Positions 26,110-35,411 of a stretch of 64,000 bases of DNA are shown here, in pieces. How positions within the stretch are numbered: position 1 is the stretch's first letter; the number at the start of each line of letters is the position of its first letter. Made by a program: the position numbers and the translations under genes. Source of the DNA: Ruminococcus sp. (lineage in GTDB: Bacteria; Bacillota; Clostridia; Oscillospirales; Ruminococcaceae). The notes under the pieces were generated by a model, which made no database searches, was not told the origin of the DNA, and saw only the letters and a list, made by a program, of their open reading frames with translations. The stretch spans positions 53,538 through 117,537 of the forward strand of contig SVNP01000005.1 in NCBI GenBank assembly GCA_015066805.1, written 5' to 3'.

Positions 26110-26163
26110 ATTGTAGCAATGCATTGTTAAATTCAGTTTTGATGAATGTTAAGTTTATGTTAA
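26110..26163 (-). promoter_or_regulatory. Pho-box promoter of the phosphate transporter
   Basis: On the minus strand TTAACA occurs at 26163-26158, 26152-26147 and 26130-26125. Positions are exactly 11, then 22 bases apart, so a degenerate fourth copy (CAAAAC at 26141-26136) fills the series. TACAAT (26115-26110) lies nine bases beyond the last box as a -10 element, with no separate -35. This is the layout of PhoP-activated promoters in Gram-positives. Together with 26310-26338 it accounts for most of the 340-base gap. Confidence 0.75.
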
Positions 26164-26309
26164 GTCTGTGCTTGTTTCGACAGGATATCCCTCATAGGCG
26201 GATGTTTTTTCGGAGATTTATCTGCAAAGCAAAAATTGTGAATCATACTGATATTATGCTTAAGTAAATTACGCCCCAAAGACAAATTGCACAGAAATTA
26301 TGGGATATC

Positions 26310-26338
26310 TTGCAAAATTTCACGGAATATGATATAAT
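26310..26338 (+). promoter_or_regulatory. Promoter of the GH26 dockerin gene
   Basis: TTGCAA (26310-26315), 17-base spacer, TATAAT (26333-26338). The ATG follows at 26374, giving a leader of about 30 bases with AAGGGGAGG as ribosome site. Confidence 0.75.
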
Positions 26339-26373
26339 AAAGATACTTTGAAATGAAGGGGAGGACTACCACT

Positions 26374-28572
26374 ATGAAAAAACTGACCAAGCGACTGCAC
26401 TCCGGTCTGACTGCCCTTGCGCTTTCCGCAAATGCAGCAGCCTGTGTGCTTGCAGTTCCCGCTATGCAGGTATCCGCCGCCGATCCGCTGTTTTATGCGG
26501 AGGCCGAGGATTGTGACCTGCTCAGCGGCAGCCAGGTAACGACCAATGTGTACGGTACCGAGTATCCCGGTTACAGCGGCGAGGGCTTTGTATGGGTCGC
26601 CAATTCCGGCGGCATTCAGCTCAATGTTGATCTGGAAGAAGGTGCCATGTATGAGATCTCCGCACGCTGCTGGATGTATCTGGATGGCACCCGCGGACAG
26701 ACCGTCACCGTGGATGATGAAAAAGTTGCCGATATGCCTGTTCCCAACCAAGGGGAGTGGATCGACTTCAGCTTCGGCTATTTCTACATTCCCGCAGGTG
26801 AGCATACCATTGAGATCAGCGGTGCAGGCAGCTACTATTTTGTGCTGTACGATACTATCACCTTTGATTATGCCGATATGCCCGAGATGAACGTTCCCGC
26901 CACCACATCGGATCCCAAAGCCACCGCAGAGACCAAGGCACTGATGGAGTACCTGACCGCCCAATACGGCGAGTACATCATTTCCGGTCAGCAGGAGATC
27001 TACGGCAGCGGCAATAACGGCGATACCGAGCTGGAGTTCGAGTACATCTTCGATGCTACCGGCAAGTATCCTGCCATCCGTGGCTTTGATATGATGAACT
27101 ACAACAATATGTACGGCTGGGAAGACGGCACCACAGGCCGTATGATCCAGTGGGTGACCCAGAGAGGCGGTATTGCCACTGCCTGCTGGCACCTGAATGT
27201 CCCCAAGGATTTTGATAACTATGAGCTCGGTGATGTGGTGGACTGGGAGCAGTGCTCCTACGCCAACTACCAGAAGACCGGCAGTACCTTCAATACCGAG
27301 AACATTCTCACCGAGGGCACCAAGGAGCGTGAGTTCTTTGAGGCGAATGTGGAGCTGCTTGCCAACGAGCTGCTGACCCTTCAGGATGCAGGCGTGCCTG
27401 TTATCTTCCGTCCCCTGCATGAAGCACAGGGCAACTACGGCAGATACGGCGACGGTACCGCATGGTTCTGGTGGGGTGACCGGGGCCCCGAGGTGTACAA
27501 GGAGCTGTGGAAGCTGCTGTACACGCTGCTGACAGAGAAGCACGGCGTTCACAACTGCATCTGGGAGCTGAACCTCTATGAGCTGGATAATTCCATCGAG
27601 TGGTATCCCGGCCCCGAGTATGTAGACATGATCGCATATGACAAGTATGAGGGCTCTCCCTACACATGGGGTACCGATCCCGCAACCTCCGTATTCCTGA
27701 AGCTTGTGAACTATTCCGAAGACACCAAAATGGTCGCTCTGGCAGAGACCGACGTGATCCCCACCGTGGAGGGCATGATCAACGAGGGTGCCATGTGGTC
27801 TTACTTCTGCCCCTGGTACGGTGATTTCATCACCAACGGTACCACCAATACCAAGGAAAACCTCAACGAAACCTACAACAGTGAGTATGTTCTTACGCTG
27901 GATGAGCTGCCCACCGATCTGTACGGCTACGAGCGCGGCAACGGCGGCAACTGGGATGTCGAAGGCGCATACGAGTGCGAGGATGGCAGCATCACCCGCA
28001 ACGACGGTACCGAGCTGATCGACTATAAGTATTGCTCCGGCACCGGCTACGTGTTCCTCAAGGGCGCAGATGATGCCATTGAGCAGACCGTGACCGTTGA
28101 TAAGGCAGGCACCTATTACATCAGCTACGGCTACCAGCAGAACTACGAAAAAGCAGGCAAAACCCAGATGCTGTACGTCAACGGTGCAGAAGTCGGCGAG
28201 ATTTTCTTCCCGTTCTCCATTATGTTCGGTGAATCCGAGAGCTTTGCCGTAGAGCTGAAGGCAGGTACCAACACCATCAAGCTGGTCAGTGTAGAGGGCT
28301 GGACGTATTACGATTATCTTCTGGTCAGCGATACTGCCGGTCCCGTAGACCCCGATATTCCCGATGACGATGACTACAAGGCAGGCGATGTGAACTGCGA
28401 CGGTAATGTCAAGATCGACGATGTCATCCTGCTGAACCGTATGATCTCCGAGGACGATGCCATTACCATTACCGATCAGGGCATTGCCAACGCAGACTAC
28501 AATCTGGATGGCCTGAAGAACAGCGACGATGCTGTGGGTATTCTGAAGATGCTGGCAGGCGTAAAATCCTGA
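26374..28572 (+). CDS. Secreted GH26 beta-mannanase with CBM35-like modules and dockerin
   Basis: 732 residues. Signal peptide about 1-34 (ends AMQVSA before ADPLFY). A CBM35-like beta-sandwich spans about 35-170, GH26 about 180-515, with the acid/base Glu in FRPLHEAQGNYGRYG and the nucleophile Glu in MVALAETDVIP. A second CBM35-like module follows (about 527-650), and a type I dockerin ends the protein (from about 669) with two calcium loops, GDVNCDGNVKIDD and ADYNLDGLKNSDD. It should cut beta-mannan outside the cell while docked on a cohesin scaffold. The start at 26374 is fixed by AAGGGGAGG; the in-frame ATG at 26353 precedes that site. Confidence 0.92.
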   Translation: MKKLTKRLHSGLTALALSANAAACVLAVPAMQVSAADPLFYAEAEDCDLLSGSQVTTNVYGTEYPGYSGEGFVWVANSGGIQLNVDLEEGAMYEISARCWMYLDGTRGQTVTVDDEKVADMPVPNQGEWIDFSFGYFYIPAGEHTIEISGAGSYYFVLYDTITFDYADMPEMNVPATTSDPKATAETKALMEYLTAQYGEYIISGQQEIYGSGNNGDTELEFEYIFDATGKYPAIRGFDMMNYNNMYGWEDGTTGRMIQWVTQRGGIATACWHLNVPKDFDNYELGDVVDWEQCSYANYQKTGSTFNTENILTEGTKEREFFEANVELLANELLTLQDAGVPVIFRPLHEAQGNYGRYGDGTAWFWWGDRGPEVYKELWKLLYTLLTEKHGVHNCIWELNLYELDNSIEWYPGPEYVDMIAYDKYEGSPYTWGTDPATSVFLKLVNYSEDTKMVALAETDVIPTVEGMINEGAMWSYFCPWYGDFITNGTTNTKENLNETYNSEYVLTLDELPTDLYGYERGNGGNWDVEGAYECEDGSITRNDGTELIDYKYCSGTGYVFLKGADDAIEQTVTVDKAGTYYISYGYQQNYEKAGKTQMLYVNGAEVGEIFFPFSIMFGESESFAVELKAGTNTIKLVSVEGWTYYDYLLVSDTAGPVDPDIPDDDDYKAGDVNCDGNVKIDDVILLNRMISEDDAITITDQGIANADYNLDGLKNSDDAVGILKMLAGVKS

Positions 28573-28627
28573 AAGCGGAATTTGTGTCGATGTGTACAAA
28601 AAATCACATTTGCATGACAAAAAAGCA

Positions 28628-28689
28628 TTGACCCCATATTTTGTGTATGTTATACTGGTAAGCGGAGTGGCGAAAGCTGCTCCGCTTAC
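28628..28689 (+). promoter_or_regulatory. Promoter with start-site dyad for the pectate-lyase gene
   Basis: TTGACC (28628-28633), 17-base spacer, TATACT (28651-28656). Directly after it GTAAGCGGAG (28658-28667) and CTCCGCTTAC (28680-28689) form a perfect 10-base dyad whose loop contains GGCGAAAGCT with a GNRA-like tip. The dyad overlaps the expected start site, so it could be an operator or an mRNA 5' hairpin. Confidence 0.65.
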
Positions 28690-28738
28690 TGCATCATACA
28701 GGCAAAAATGCAGAGAAATCAGAAAATGGGGGTTCCAT

Positions 28739-31700
28739 ATGAGAAAAACAAACAGAAATCTCTTGAAAACCGTTGCTTTCATCATGGCAATGGGTGTATG
28801 CTGTGCCAATACAGGCATGGTGTACCATGAGATTCCGCAAAGCAGCCTGACTGTTGAGGCAGCCGAGACAGGCAGCCGTATTCTGGTGGATCTCAACAAG
28901 AACGACGGCCGTAAAGCATCCTATGCCAAAAATGCCGTCAACTGGATCATCGACAATGATACATCCATCAGCAAGACGGTAAACGGTGTTACCTTTACCC
29001 TGACTGCAAGCGGCGGCTCTCTCCGTGCGGAGAACAACAAAAAGCTGCAAAAGCAAAGCGGCGAGTATTCCTACCTGACCATGGATGGCGCAACGGTAGA
29101 TACCGACAACGGCGGTACCCTGACTCTGACCATCTCCGGTCTTTCCAATGGTACCCATTCCCTTAAGACCTATCATAGTGTAACAGGCAATCAGTCTGTC
29201 AGCGGCATTACCGTTTCCGCAAGCGGCGGCACCTCTATGAGCGGCATTAGTTGTCCCTCGCAGGTCACCCATCCCGATGATGCAGGCCTTGGCTATGTGA
29301 CCTTTACCGGCACTTCCACCACCGTGACCATCAAAGCCTCCTCCGGCAATGCATGGCTCAATGCCTTTGAGCTGGATGGCGGCGATCCCGTCAACGGAGT
29401 CAACCATGTGTACCCCGCCGATCAGGAAGCCCATCTGGAAGCTGACAAGGGCTTAAGCTGGAAGGCAGGCAAAAATGCCAAGAGCCATGATGTGTATATC
29501 GGCATGGATTACAATGAGGTGTTCAACGCAACCACAAGCTCCGCAGCCTTCAAGGGCAACCAGAGCGGTACCACCTATGCACTGGATGAAACCTATGTAT
29601 CTGCCTTTACCTACTATTGGCGTGTGGATACCATTGACAACAGCGGCAACGTGATCAAAGGCTCTGTCAATTCTTTCAATGTGGCAAGACTTGCATTCCC
29701 CACTGCCGAAGGCTACGGTCGTTATGCCAGAGGCGGACAGGGCGGTGCCGTGATCCACGTTACCAATCTCAATGATTCCGGCGAAGGCTCTCTGCGCTGG
29801 GCACTGTGCGATGCTCAGTGGCAGACCGCTGACTGGAGGGGCGTTCCCAGAATCGTTGTGTTTGATGTAGGCGGCGTGATCTCTCTGAAAAGCACCCTTT
29901 GTATTCCCGATAACGCAGGCAGCGTGTATATCGCAGGCCAGACAGCCCCCGGCGACGGCATTACGCTGATCAACTATGATTTCGGTGCCATGGGCTCTAC
30001 CGATGTGGTGATTCGTGATGTCCGTGTGCGGATCGGTGATGTCAGCGGTGCATCCTGCGGCGGTATGGGCCTTGCAAGCTGCAACTATTCCATCGTAGAC
30101 CACTGCTCCATCTCCTGGGCAACAGATGAAGGCTTCAGCTCCCGTAATGCAGCCAACATCACCTTCCAGTGGAACATCATCGGCGAGTCCCTTCACGATT
30201 CCGTTCACTATCTGGATTCCGACCGTACCCAGACCGAGCCTCACTCCTTTGCAGCCTCCATCGGCGGCTATACAGGCAGCTTCCACCATAATCTGCTGAT
30301 CGACTGCACAGGCCGTAACTGGTCGCTGGCAGGCGCCATGGAACAGGATGCAGTCACCTACGGCGGTCAGGTGGATGTCCGCAACAACGTAGTCTACAAC
30401 TGGCGTGACAGAACCACCGATGGTGGTGTGCGCCGTCTGAACTTTGTCAACAACTATTATAAGGCGGGCGCAGTCAGCAATACCGGTCTGCATGTTGTTT
30501 CCATTGATGGCAACGAGCTTTCCACAGGCGATATGCAGAAGATGTATGTTTCCGGCAACGTCATGACCAAAACCGATGGTTCCTATATCCTCAAGGCATC
30601 GGATGATGCATGGGCAGCAGGCAAGGCTGTTACCGCAGGTAAGGGCGGCGCAACTGTCAACGATGTAAGAAGCAATTCTCCTTTCTTCGAGTCCTATGTG
30701 AATACCGAAACCGCCGAGAATGCTTATAAGAGCGTCATTGCAAACGTAGGCGCAGGCGGTACCTCCGCCACCGGCCGGGATTACATCGACAGCCGCTATA
30801 TCACCGAGGTCACCAACGGTACCTATACTTATACCGGCAGCAAGCAAGGCCTGAAGGGTATCATCGACAGCCAGAATGATGCAGGCGGATATCCCAACAG
30901 CTCCAAGTTTGCCCACAGCAATGACGGTGTTTGTAACTCCACCAACGATACCGACCGTGACGGTATGCCCAATGCATGGGAAGAAGCCAAGGGTCTTAAT
31001 CCAAACGATGCTTCCGACGGTGCGCTCATCAATCTTTCCGATGAGGGCTATACCAATGTGGAAATGTTCCTCAACGAGCTGGCAGGGGATCCCGTGGTAT
31101 ACGGTACCGGCATCAGCACAGGCACTCCCGCAGTCATTGATGAAGCCTATAAGTATACCATTACCAACAGCAACAGCGGTCTGCCTCTTGCCGTAACCGA
31201 TGCCGCCGATGGCAGCGATGTGGTGCAGAGTGCTGCAGGCTTCATCGGCTGGACAGTGCAGGCTGCCGAGGATGGCTACTATGCTATTTGCTCCGAAGCC
31301 GCTGACGGCAAGACCTATTTCCTCAGTGTTGCCGATGGCAGCGCAAGCAACGGTGCCAATATCCAAGTAACCGCAGGTGCCGTTACCGATGCAGAGCTGT
31401 TCCGCTTTGTAAAGAATGCCGATGGTACCTATACCATCTGTTCCAAGGTCAGCGATGCCGCCTCCTGTCTGGGTGTAACAGGCGGCTCCAAGGATGAAGG
31501 CGTATCCGTCATCCAGTGGCAGAAGGATAACTCCGCCAACCAGAAGTGGATCCTTGCCATCAAATATGATCCGCTGGCAGGTGAGCTGATTGAATCTCTG
31601 GAGGTGCAGGATACCTCCATGTATACCCTCTGGAACATTGATACTGCTCTGGAAGTGGGCGATCTCGTGTTCTGTGACCGTGATGTGGTTTATATCACGG

Positions 31701-32251
31701 TTCCCGATGCTTTGCTGGGTGCCGAACTGGTACAGACCCCCTGCGATGCCAAAGCAGCCACAACCGATCAGGCAGTGATCACCGCAGCAAAGGATATTAC
31801 TCTGTATGTGATTCTCGACCATCGCGTGGATCCCGTTCCCGCATGGCTTTCCGGCTGGGATCTCACCGATATGACCATGACCAACAGCAAGGATGTGACC
31901 TTCGATCTGTATGCGCTGGATGTGGATGCAGGGGAAACCGTTACCATCGGCGGCAACGGTCAGTCTTCCGGCTGCGTGAACTATGGGCTGGCAGCCGCCG
32001 CCCGTACTACAGGTGAAGATCCTGCCGTTACCAACTACGGCGATGTAGACTGCAACGGTACCGTAGCAGTAGCGGATGTTATCCTGCTGAACCGCTTTAT
32101 CGGAGAGGATACCGCCGTTACCGTTACCGCACAGGGCCTGCTGAATGCCGATTGTGCCTATGACGGTGCCCAGACCCCCGAGGATTCCACTCTGATCCTG
32201 AAGTATCTGGCTGCCATGATCACCTACGAGGAGCTTGGCCCTCAAAGCTGA
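28739..32251 (+). CDS. Large secreted pectate-lyase-like protein with dockerin
   Basis: 1170 residues. A signal peptide (about 1-40, ending near TVEAAETG) is followed by a beta-sandwich (40-220) and an Fn3-like stretch (220-315). A pectate-lyase superfamily beta-helix spans about 318-735; it contains GGRGGAV-like RGGQGGAVIHVTNLND, IAGQTAPGDGI and DHCSISWATDEG, and ends near DTDRDGMPNAWEE. A CBM13-like beta-trefoil (803-940), an unnamed beta module (953-1083) and a type I dockerin (1098-1170) follow. It probably cleaves pectic polymers by beta-elimination; the exact lyase family is not certain. ATG 28739 follows GGGGG; a longer frame to 28592 runs through the promoter. Confidence 0.85.
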   Translation: MRKTNRNLLKTVAFIMAMGVCCANTGMVYHEIPQSSLTVEAAETGSRILVDLNKNDGRKASYAKNAVNWIIDNDTSISKTVNGVTFTLTASGGSLRAENNKKLQKQSGEYSYLTMDGATVDTDNGGTLTLTISGLSNGTHSLKTYHSVTGNQSVSGITVSASGGTSMSGISCPSQVTHPDDAGLGYVTFTGTSTTVTIKASSGNAWLNAFELDGGDPVNGVNHVYPADQEAHLEADKGLSWKAGKNAKSHDVYIGMDYNEVFNATTSSAAFKGNQSGTTYALDETYVSAFTYYWRVDTIDNSGNVIKGSVNSFNVARLAFPTAEGYGRYARGGQGGAVIHVTNLNDSGEGSLRWALCDAQWQTADWRGVPRIVVFDVGGVISLKSTLCIPDNAGSVYIAGQTAPGDGITLINYDFGAMGSTDVVIRDVRVRIGDVSGASCGGMGLASCNYSIVDHCSISWATDEGFSSRNAANITFQWNIIGESLHDSVHYLDSDRTQTEPHSFAASIGGYTGSFHHNLLIDCTGRNWSLAGAMEQDAVTYGGQVDVRNNVVYNWRDRTTDGGVRRLNFVNNYYKAGAVSNTGLHVVSIDGNELSTGDMQKMYVSGNVMTKTDGSYILKASDDAWAAGKAVTAGKGGATVNDVRSNSPFFESYVNTETAENAYKSVIANVGAGGTSATGRDYIDSRYITEVTNGTYTYTGSKQGLKGIIDSQNDAGGYPNSSKFAHSNDGVCNSTNDTDRDGMPNAWEEAKGLNPNDASDGALINLSDEGYTNVEMFLNELAGDPVVYGTGISTGTPAVIDEAYKYTITNSNSGLPLAVTDAADGSDVVQSAAGFIGWTVQAAEDGYYAICSEAADGKTYFLSVADGSASNGANIQVTAGAVTDAELFRFVKNADGTYTICSKVSDAASCLGVTGGSKDEGVSVIQWQKDNSANQKWILAIKYDPLAGELIESLEVQDTSMYTLWNIDTALEVGDLVFCDRDVVYITVPDALLGAELVQTPCDAKAATTDQAVITAAKDITLYVILDHRVDPVPAWLSGWDLTDMTMTNSKDVTFDLYALDVDAGETVTIGGNGQSSGCVNYGLAAAARTTGEDPAVTNYGDVDCNGTVAVADVILLNRFIGEDTAVTVTAQGLLNADCAYDGAQTPEDSTLILKYLAAMITYEELGPQS
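32033..32239 (+). repeat. Dockerin DNA repeat, copy 1
   Basis: These 207 bases encode the dockerin of the lyase protein and match 34445-34651 with only seven differences by eye (about 97% identity). Most differences are silent; one changes Tyr to His (NADCAYDG versus NADCAHDG). The modules upstream are far more diverged, so the dockerin segment was recently copied or converted. Confidence 0.9.
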
Positions 32252-32270
32252 TGAAATGAAGCAGTAAATC

Positions 32271-32313
32271 AAAGCAACTCTCCTGTATACGCATACAGGG
32301 GGGTTGCTTTTTG
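32271..32313 (+). terminator. Terminator after the lyase gene
   Basis: AAAGCAAC-TC-TCCTGTAT (32271-32288) pairs with ATACAGGGGGGTTGCTTT (32293-32310), with a four-base loop and a T-rich tail. It isolates the lyase gene from the GH43 gene, which has its own promoter. Confidence 0.8.
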
Positions 32314-32358
32314 TTTGCAAATCGGCGTGATTTGCTGTATTATCAGCCAAAAACAGCA

Positions 32359-32387
32359 TGGACAATTTGCGTGAAAAATGCTACAAT
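32359..32387 (+). promoter_or_regulatory. Promoter of the GH43 dockerin gene
   Basis: TGGACA (32359-32364), 17-base spacer, TACAAT (32382-32387). An unusual alternating AT tract (TAATATATATATATAG, 32389-32404) follows directly at the start-site region. Confidence 0.6.
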
Positions 32388-32461
32388 GTAATATATATAT
32401 ATAGTCGGAGACTTTGGCCATGTGCAAGAGTAAGCTGACAGTTTTTGATGGAGGATTTGAT

Positions 32462-34663
32462 ATGAAACAGAGTTTATTGACCAAGGCAGTGACCTTGGCG
32501 CTGGCATTTTGTGTCAGCCTGGGCGGTTTTTCCGTTACCCGTACCAAGACGGAGGCTCCTGTGCATGCAGAAGCAGCCTCTGATCTGATCCGGAACAACA
32601 CGTTCTGGAAGGATACCAACGGAAACAACATCTACTCGCAGGGCGGCGGTATTTTTCTCTTTGGTGATACCTACTACTGGTATGGAGTGCATTATTCCGG
32701 CGCAGAGACCTACGCAGCCAACCCCACCAAGAAGAACGACGATACCGGCTTTAAGGCGGTCAGTTGTTACTCATCCAAGGATCTTGTCAACTGGAAGTTT
32801 GAGAACAATGTGCTGACCCCTTCCAGCAAGAATTTCCCATGGGCGTATTGGTTTGGCAGATTGGGCGTGTGCTACAATCAGAATACCAAGAAGTATGTGC
32901 TGGTAGCCCAGCATAACGAAAGTGTTCTGTTTGCCTCCTGTGATACTCCTACCGGCAACTTTGTGGTGGAGAATATTCAGGATTACATCACGAACGTAGC
33001 AAAGCAGGGTACAGGTGATCAGACCATCTTTATTGATGACGACGGCAAGGCGTATCTCATCTGTTCCAATAAGGGCGGCAGAGGCAATCAGTATGTGGTG
33101 CCTTTGCGGGAATCCGATTATCTGGCAGCAGAACCTGCCGTCCGTGTTGCAAACGGTCATGGCAGAGAAGGCAACTGTATGTTCAAGTATAAGGGCAAGT
33201 ATTACTTCTGTGCTTCAGATCTGCATGGATGGAATGCTTCACATTCCTACTACATGGTAGCGGATCATATCAATGGTCCGTATTCGCAGTGGTATGTTAT
33301 GCCCGGTACAGATGAAGATTTCTCTCATGTGACCCAGACCGGATTCTTTGTGACAGTTCATGGCAGCAAGGAAGAAACTGTACTTTTCTGCGGTGACCGT
33401 TGGAGCGATTTTGCAGGTAACGGCATCGGTTATAACCAGTGGGTCCCCCTTTCTTTTGATGGCGATGTACCCTTTTTCAATTCCATGAGTGAGTGGCATT
33501 TTAATGCAGAGACCGGCGAGTGGAAGGTAGGCGACGGCAACAACTGGATCCTGAATCCCAGCTTTGATGCAGATCGTGTGTCCCAGACAACGCTTGCAGG
33601 CTGGAAAAACAGCGGCAGCGGCAACAGTAATGCATCCGGTGCAAGAACAGGCAGATTCTGTATGCAGCATTGGAGCGACTCCGCACATAACGGCACCATG
33701 TATCAGGATATCAAACTGCCCAACGGTACATATACCCTGAAAGCATGGGTCAAGTGCAGCGGTGGCCAGAACAGCAGCAAGGTGTTCATCAACGGCTACG
33801 GCGGCGATGAAAAGAGCGTATCCGTTAACCGTAAAATGGATTCCTGGACAGAGGTTGTGATCTCTGATGTGGTGATTACCAACGGCACCTGTCGTGTGGG
33901 TCTTGCCACCGATGGCAACGCAGGCAACTGGGTGAAAATGGACGATCTCTCCTTGGTCAAAACCGCCGATTATGAACCCGAACCCATTCCGGACGGCAAA
34001 TATGTAACGCAGCTTCAGGTCGCCGATTATACCAACAGTGCCGACTGGTCCATTGCAGAAAATCTGCAAGTGGGTGATAAAGTGTTCGGTGACCGTGATT
34101 TCACCTTTGTGTCTGTCCCGCAGTCCATGCAGGGAGCTGAATGGATCCGTACCGCTTGTGATTCCAAAAAGTATACCGATGCGGAAGCCTCCTTTGTGGC
34201 AGGAGATAATGTCACCGTATTTGTCGGTCTGGATTCCCGCGTTAAACCCGTTCCGGCATGGCTCAATGACTGGACCCTGACCAATGACACGCTGACTGAT
34301 GATGGAAATCCCGTTGTGACCTATGAAGTGTATCGCAAAGATTTCTCTGCCGGTGAAACAGTAACACTGGGTGCTGTGAATATGAGCAGTGCCGTGAATT
34401 ACATCGCGGCGGTTACGCAGCAGCAGGAGCCTATAACCGAAATCAACTACGGCGATGTAGACTGCAACGGTACCGTAGCAGTTGCAGATGTTATCCTGCT
34501 GAACCGCTTTATCGGAGAGGATACCGCCGTTACCGTTACTGCACAGGGCCTGCTGAATGCCGATTGTGCCCATGACGGTGCCCAGACCCCCGAGGATTCC
34601 ACTCTGATCCTGAAGTATCTGGCAGCCATGATTACCTATGAGGAGCTTGGCACCCAAAGCTGA
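32462..34663 (+). CDS. Secreted GH43 enzyme with CBM, beta module and dockerin
   Basis: 733 residues. Signal peptide about 1-38. A GH43 five-bladed propeller spans about 40-345 and starts with KDTNGNNIYSQGGGIFLFGD and DTYYWYGVHY, which is closest to the exo-beta-1,3-galactanase group (GH43_24), though the subfamily is inference. DQTIFIDDDGKAYLI carries a likely catalytic Asp. A CBM4/9-like sandwich (about 355-500, NPSFDADRVSQTTLAGW), the same beta module as in the lyase (514-650) and a dockerin (661-733) follow. Probably acts on arabinogalactan or pectin side chains. ATG 32462 has TGGAGG eight bases upstream; the ATG-containing frame from 32414 is not needed. Confidence 0.88.
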   Translation: MKQSLLTKAVTLALAFCVSLGGFSVTRTKTEAPVHAEAASDLIRNNTFWKDTNGNNIYSQGGGIFLFGDTYYWYGVHYSGAETYAANPTKKNDDTGFKAVSCYSSKDLVNWKFENNVLTPSSKNFPWAYWFGRLGVCYNQNTKKYVLVAQHNESVLFASCDTPTGNFVVENIQDYITNVAKQGTGDQTIFIDDDGKAYLICSNKGGRGNQYVVPLRESDYLAAEPAVRVANGHGREGNCMFKYKGKYYFCASDLHGWNASHSYYMVADHINGPYSQWYVMPGTDEDFSHVTQTGFFVTVHGSKEETVLFCGDRWSDFAGNGIGYNQWVPLSFDGDVPFFNSMSEWHFNAETGEWKVGDGNNWILNPSFDADRVSQTTLAGWKNSGSGNSNASGARTGRFCMQHWSDSAHNGTMYQDIKLPNGTYTLKAWVKCSGGQNSSKVFINGYGGDEKSVSVNRKMDSWTEVVISDVVITNGTCRVGLATDGNAGNWVKMDDLSLVKTADYEPEPIPDGKYVTQLQVADYTNSADWSIAENLQVGDKVFGDRDFTFVSVPQSMQGAEWIRTACDSKKYTDAEASFVAGDNVTVFVGLDSRVKPVPAWLNDWTLTNDTLTDDGNPVVTYEVYRKDFSAGETVTLGAVNMSSAVNYIAAVTQQQEPITEINYGDVDCNGTVAVADVILLNRFIGEDTAVTVTAQGLLNADCAHDGAQTPEDSTLILKYLAAMITYEELGTQS
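34445..34651 (+). repeat. Dockerin DNA repeat, copy 2
   Basis: Partner of 32033-32239, same length and about 97% identical by eye. It encodes the C-terminal dockerin of the GH43 protein. Both copies are in direct orientation 2.4 kb apart, so recombination between them could delete the GH43 gene and fuse it to the lyase. Confidence 0.9.
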
Positions 34664-34680
34664 ACCGAAGACCCATTTCC

Positions 34681-34720
34681 GCAAACCGCTGTTTTTTTGA
34701 AAGCAGCGGTTTGTTTTTGT
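34681..34720 (+). terminator. Terminator after the GH43 gene
   Basis: CAAACCGCTG (34682-34691) and CAGCGGTTTG (34704-34713) form a 10-base stem followed by TTTTTGTT. The promoter of the rhomboid gene begins immediately after. Confidence 0.85.
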
Positions 34721-34748
34721 TGCATTTCCCGTGGGAGTATGGTATAAT
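34720..34748 (+). promoter_or_regulatory. Promoter of the rhomboid gene
   Basis: TTGCAT (34720-34725), 17-base spacer, TATAAT (34743-34748), extended -10 with TGG immediately before. The leader is very short, with AAAAGGAGGT before the ATG at 34771. Confidence 0.75.
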
Positions 34749-34770
34749 GTTCCAAAAGGAGGTATGTTTC

Positions 34771-35373
34771 ATGTCCAAAAAAATAGCCGCATTCTTTGCA
34801 AAATTTCAGTACAACGCCCCCGTGATCCTGACCTTTACGCTGTTGTCCTTTATATCCCTGCTGCTGGGCTGGATCACAGGCGGTGCGTCCACAGATTTCC
34901 TGTTCCGCATCTACCGCAGCCGTCTGTTTGACCCCATGATGTATGTCCGTATGTTCACCTATGTGCTGGGTCACGCAGATTACGCCCATTTTATCAGCAA
35001 TTTCACCATCATTCTGCTGGTAGGTCCTATGCTGGAAGAAAAATACGGCTCCAAGCAGCTTCTGGAGATGATGACGGTGACAGCACTGGTTACCGCCCTC
35101 ATCCAGGTGATCTTCTTCCCCGGTACCGCCCTGCTGGGTGCCAGCGGCATCGCATTTATGCTGATCCTGCTGAGCTCCTTTGCCAATTATGAAAAGGGCC
35201 GTATCCCCATCACCCTGATCCTTGTTGCACTGATCTACCTCAGCGGTGAGATCATCGACGGCCTGTTCCAAAGAGATAATATCTCCCAGATGGGTCATAT
35301 TATCGGCGGTATCTGCGGCTGCATCTTCGGCTGGTTCATTACCAAAACGTCCCGTTCCGAAGCCGCCCTGTAA
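34771..35373 (+). CDS. Rhomboid-family intramembrane serine protease
   Basis: 200 residues with about six membrane segments. The catalytic Ser is in LLGASGIAFML (GxSG) and the His in QMGHIIGGICG; HADYAHFISNF carries the conserved His/Asn of the oxyanion region. Rhomboids cut membrane proteins within the bilayer; the target here is unknown, but secreted or tethered surface proteins are possible given the flanking exported glycosidases. ATG 34771 follows AAAAGGAGGT; the open frame from 34711 runs through the promoter. Confidence 0.9.
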   Translation: MSKKIAAFFAKFQYNAPVILTFTLLSFISLLLGWITGGASTDFLFRIYRSRLFDPMMYVRMFTYVLGHADYAHFISNFTIILLVGPMLEEKYGSKQLLEMMTVTALVTALIQVIFFPGTALLGASGIAFMLILLSSFANYEKGRIPITLILVALIYLSGEIIDGLFQRDNISQMGHIIGGICGCIFGWFITKTSRSEAAL

Positions 35374-35411
35374 GATCTCCGCAGGTTTTGCGAAAATCTT
35401 GCAAATAGCAC

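Noticed and set aside
26320..32365. Very long minus-strand reading frames (859 and 970 residues) opposite the GH26 and lyase genes, and a 915-residue one at 54700-57447
   Set aside because: They mirror the plus-strand genes, lack ribosome sites and domains, and arise from codon bias of the dockerin genes.
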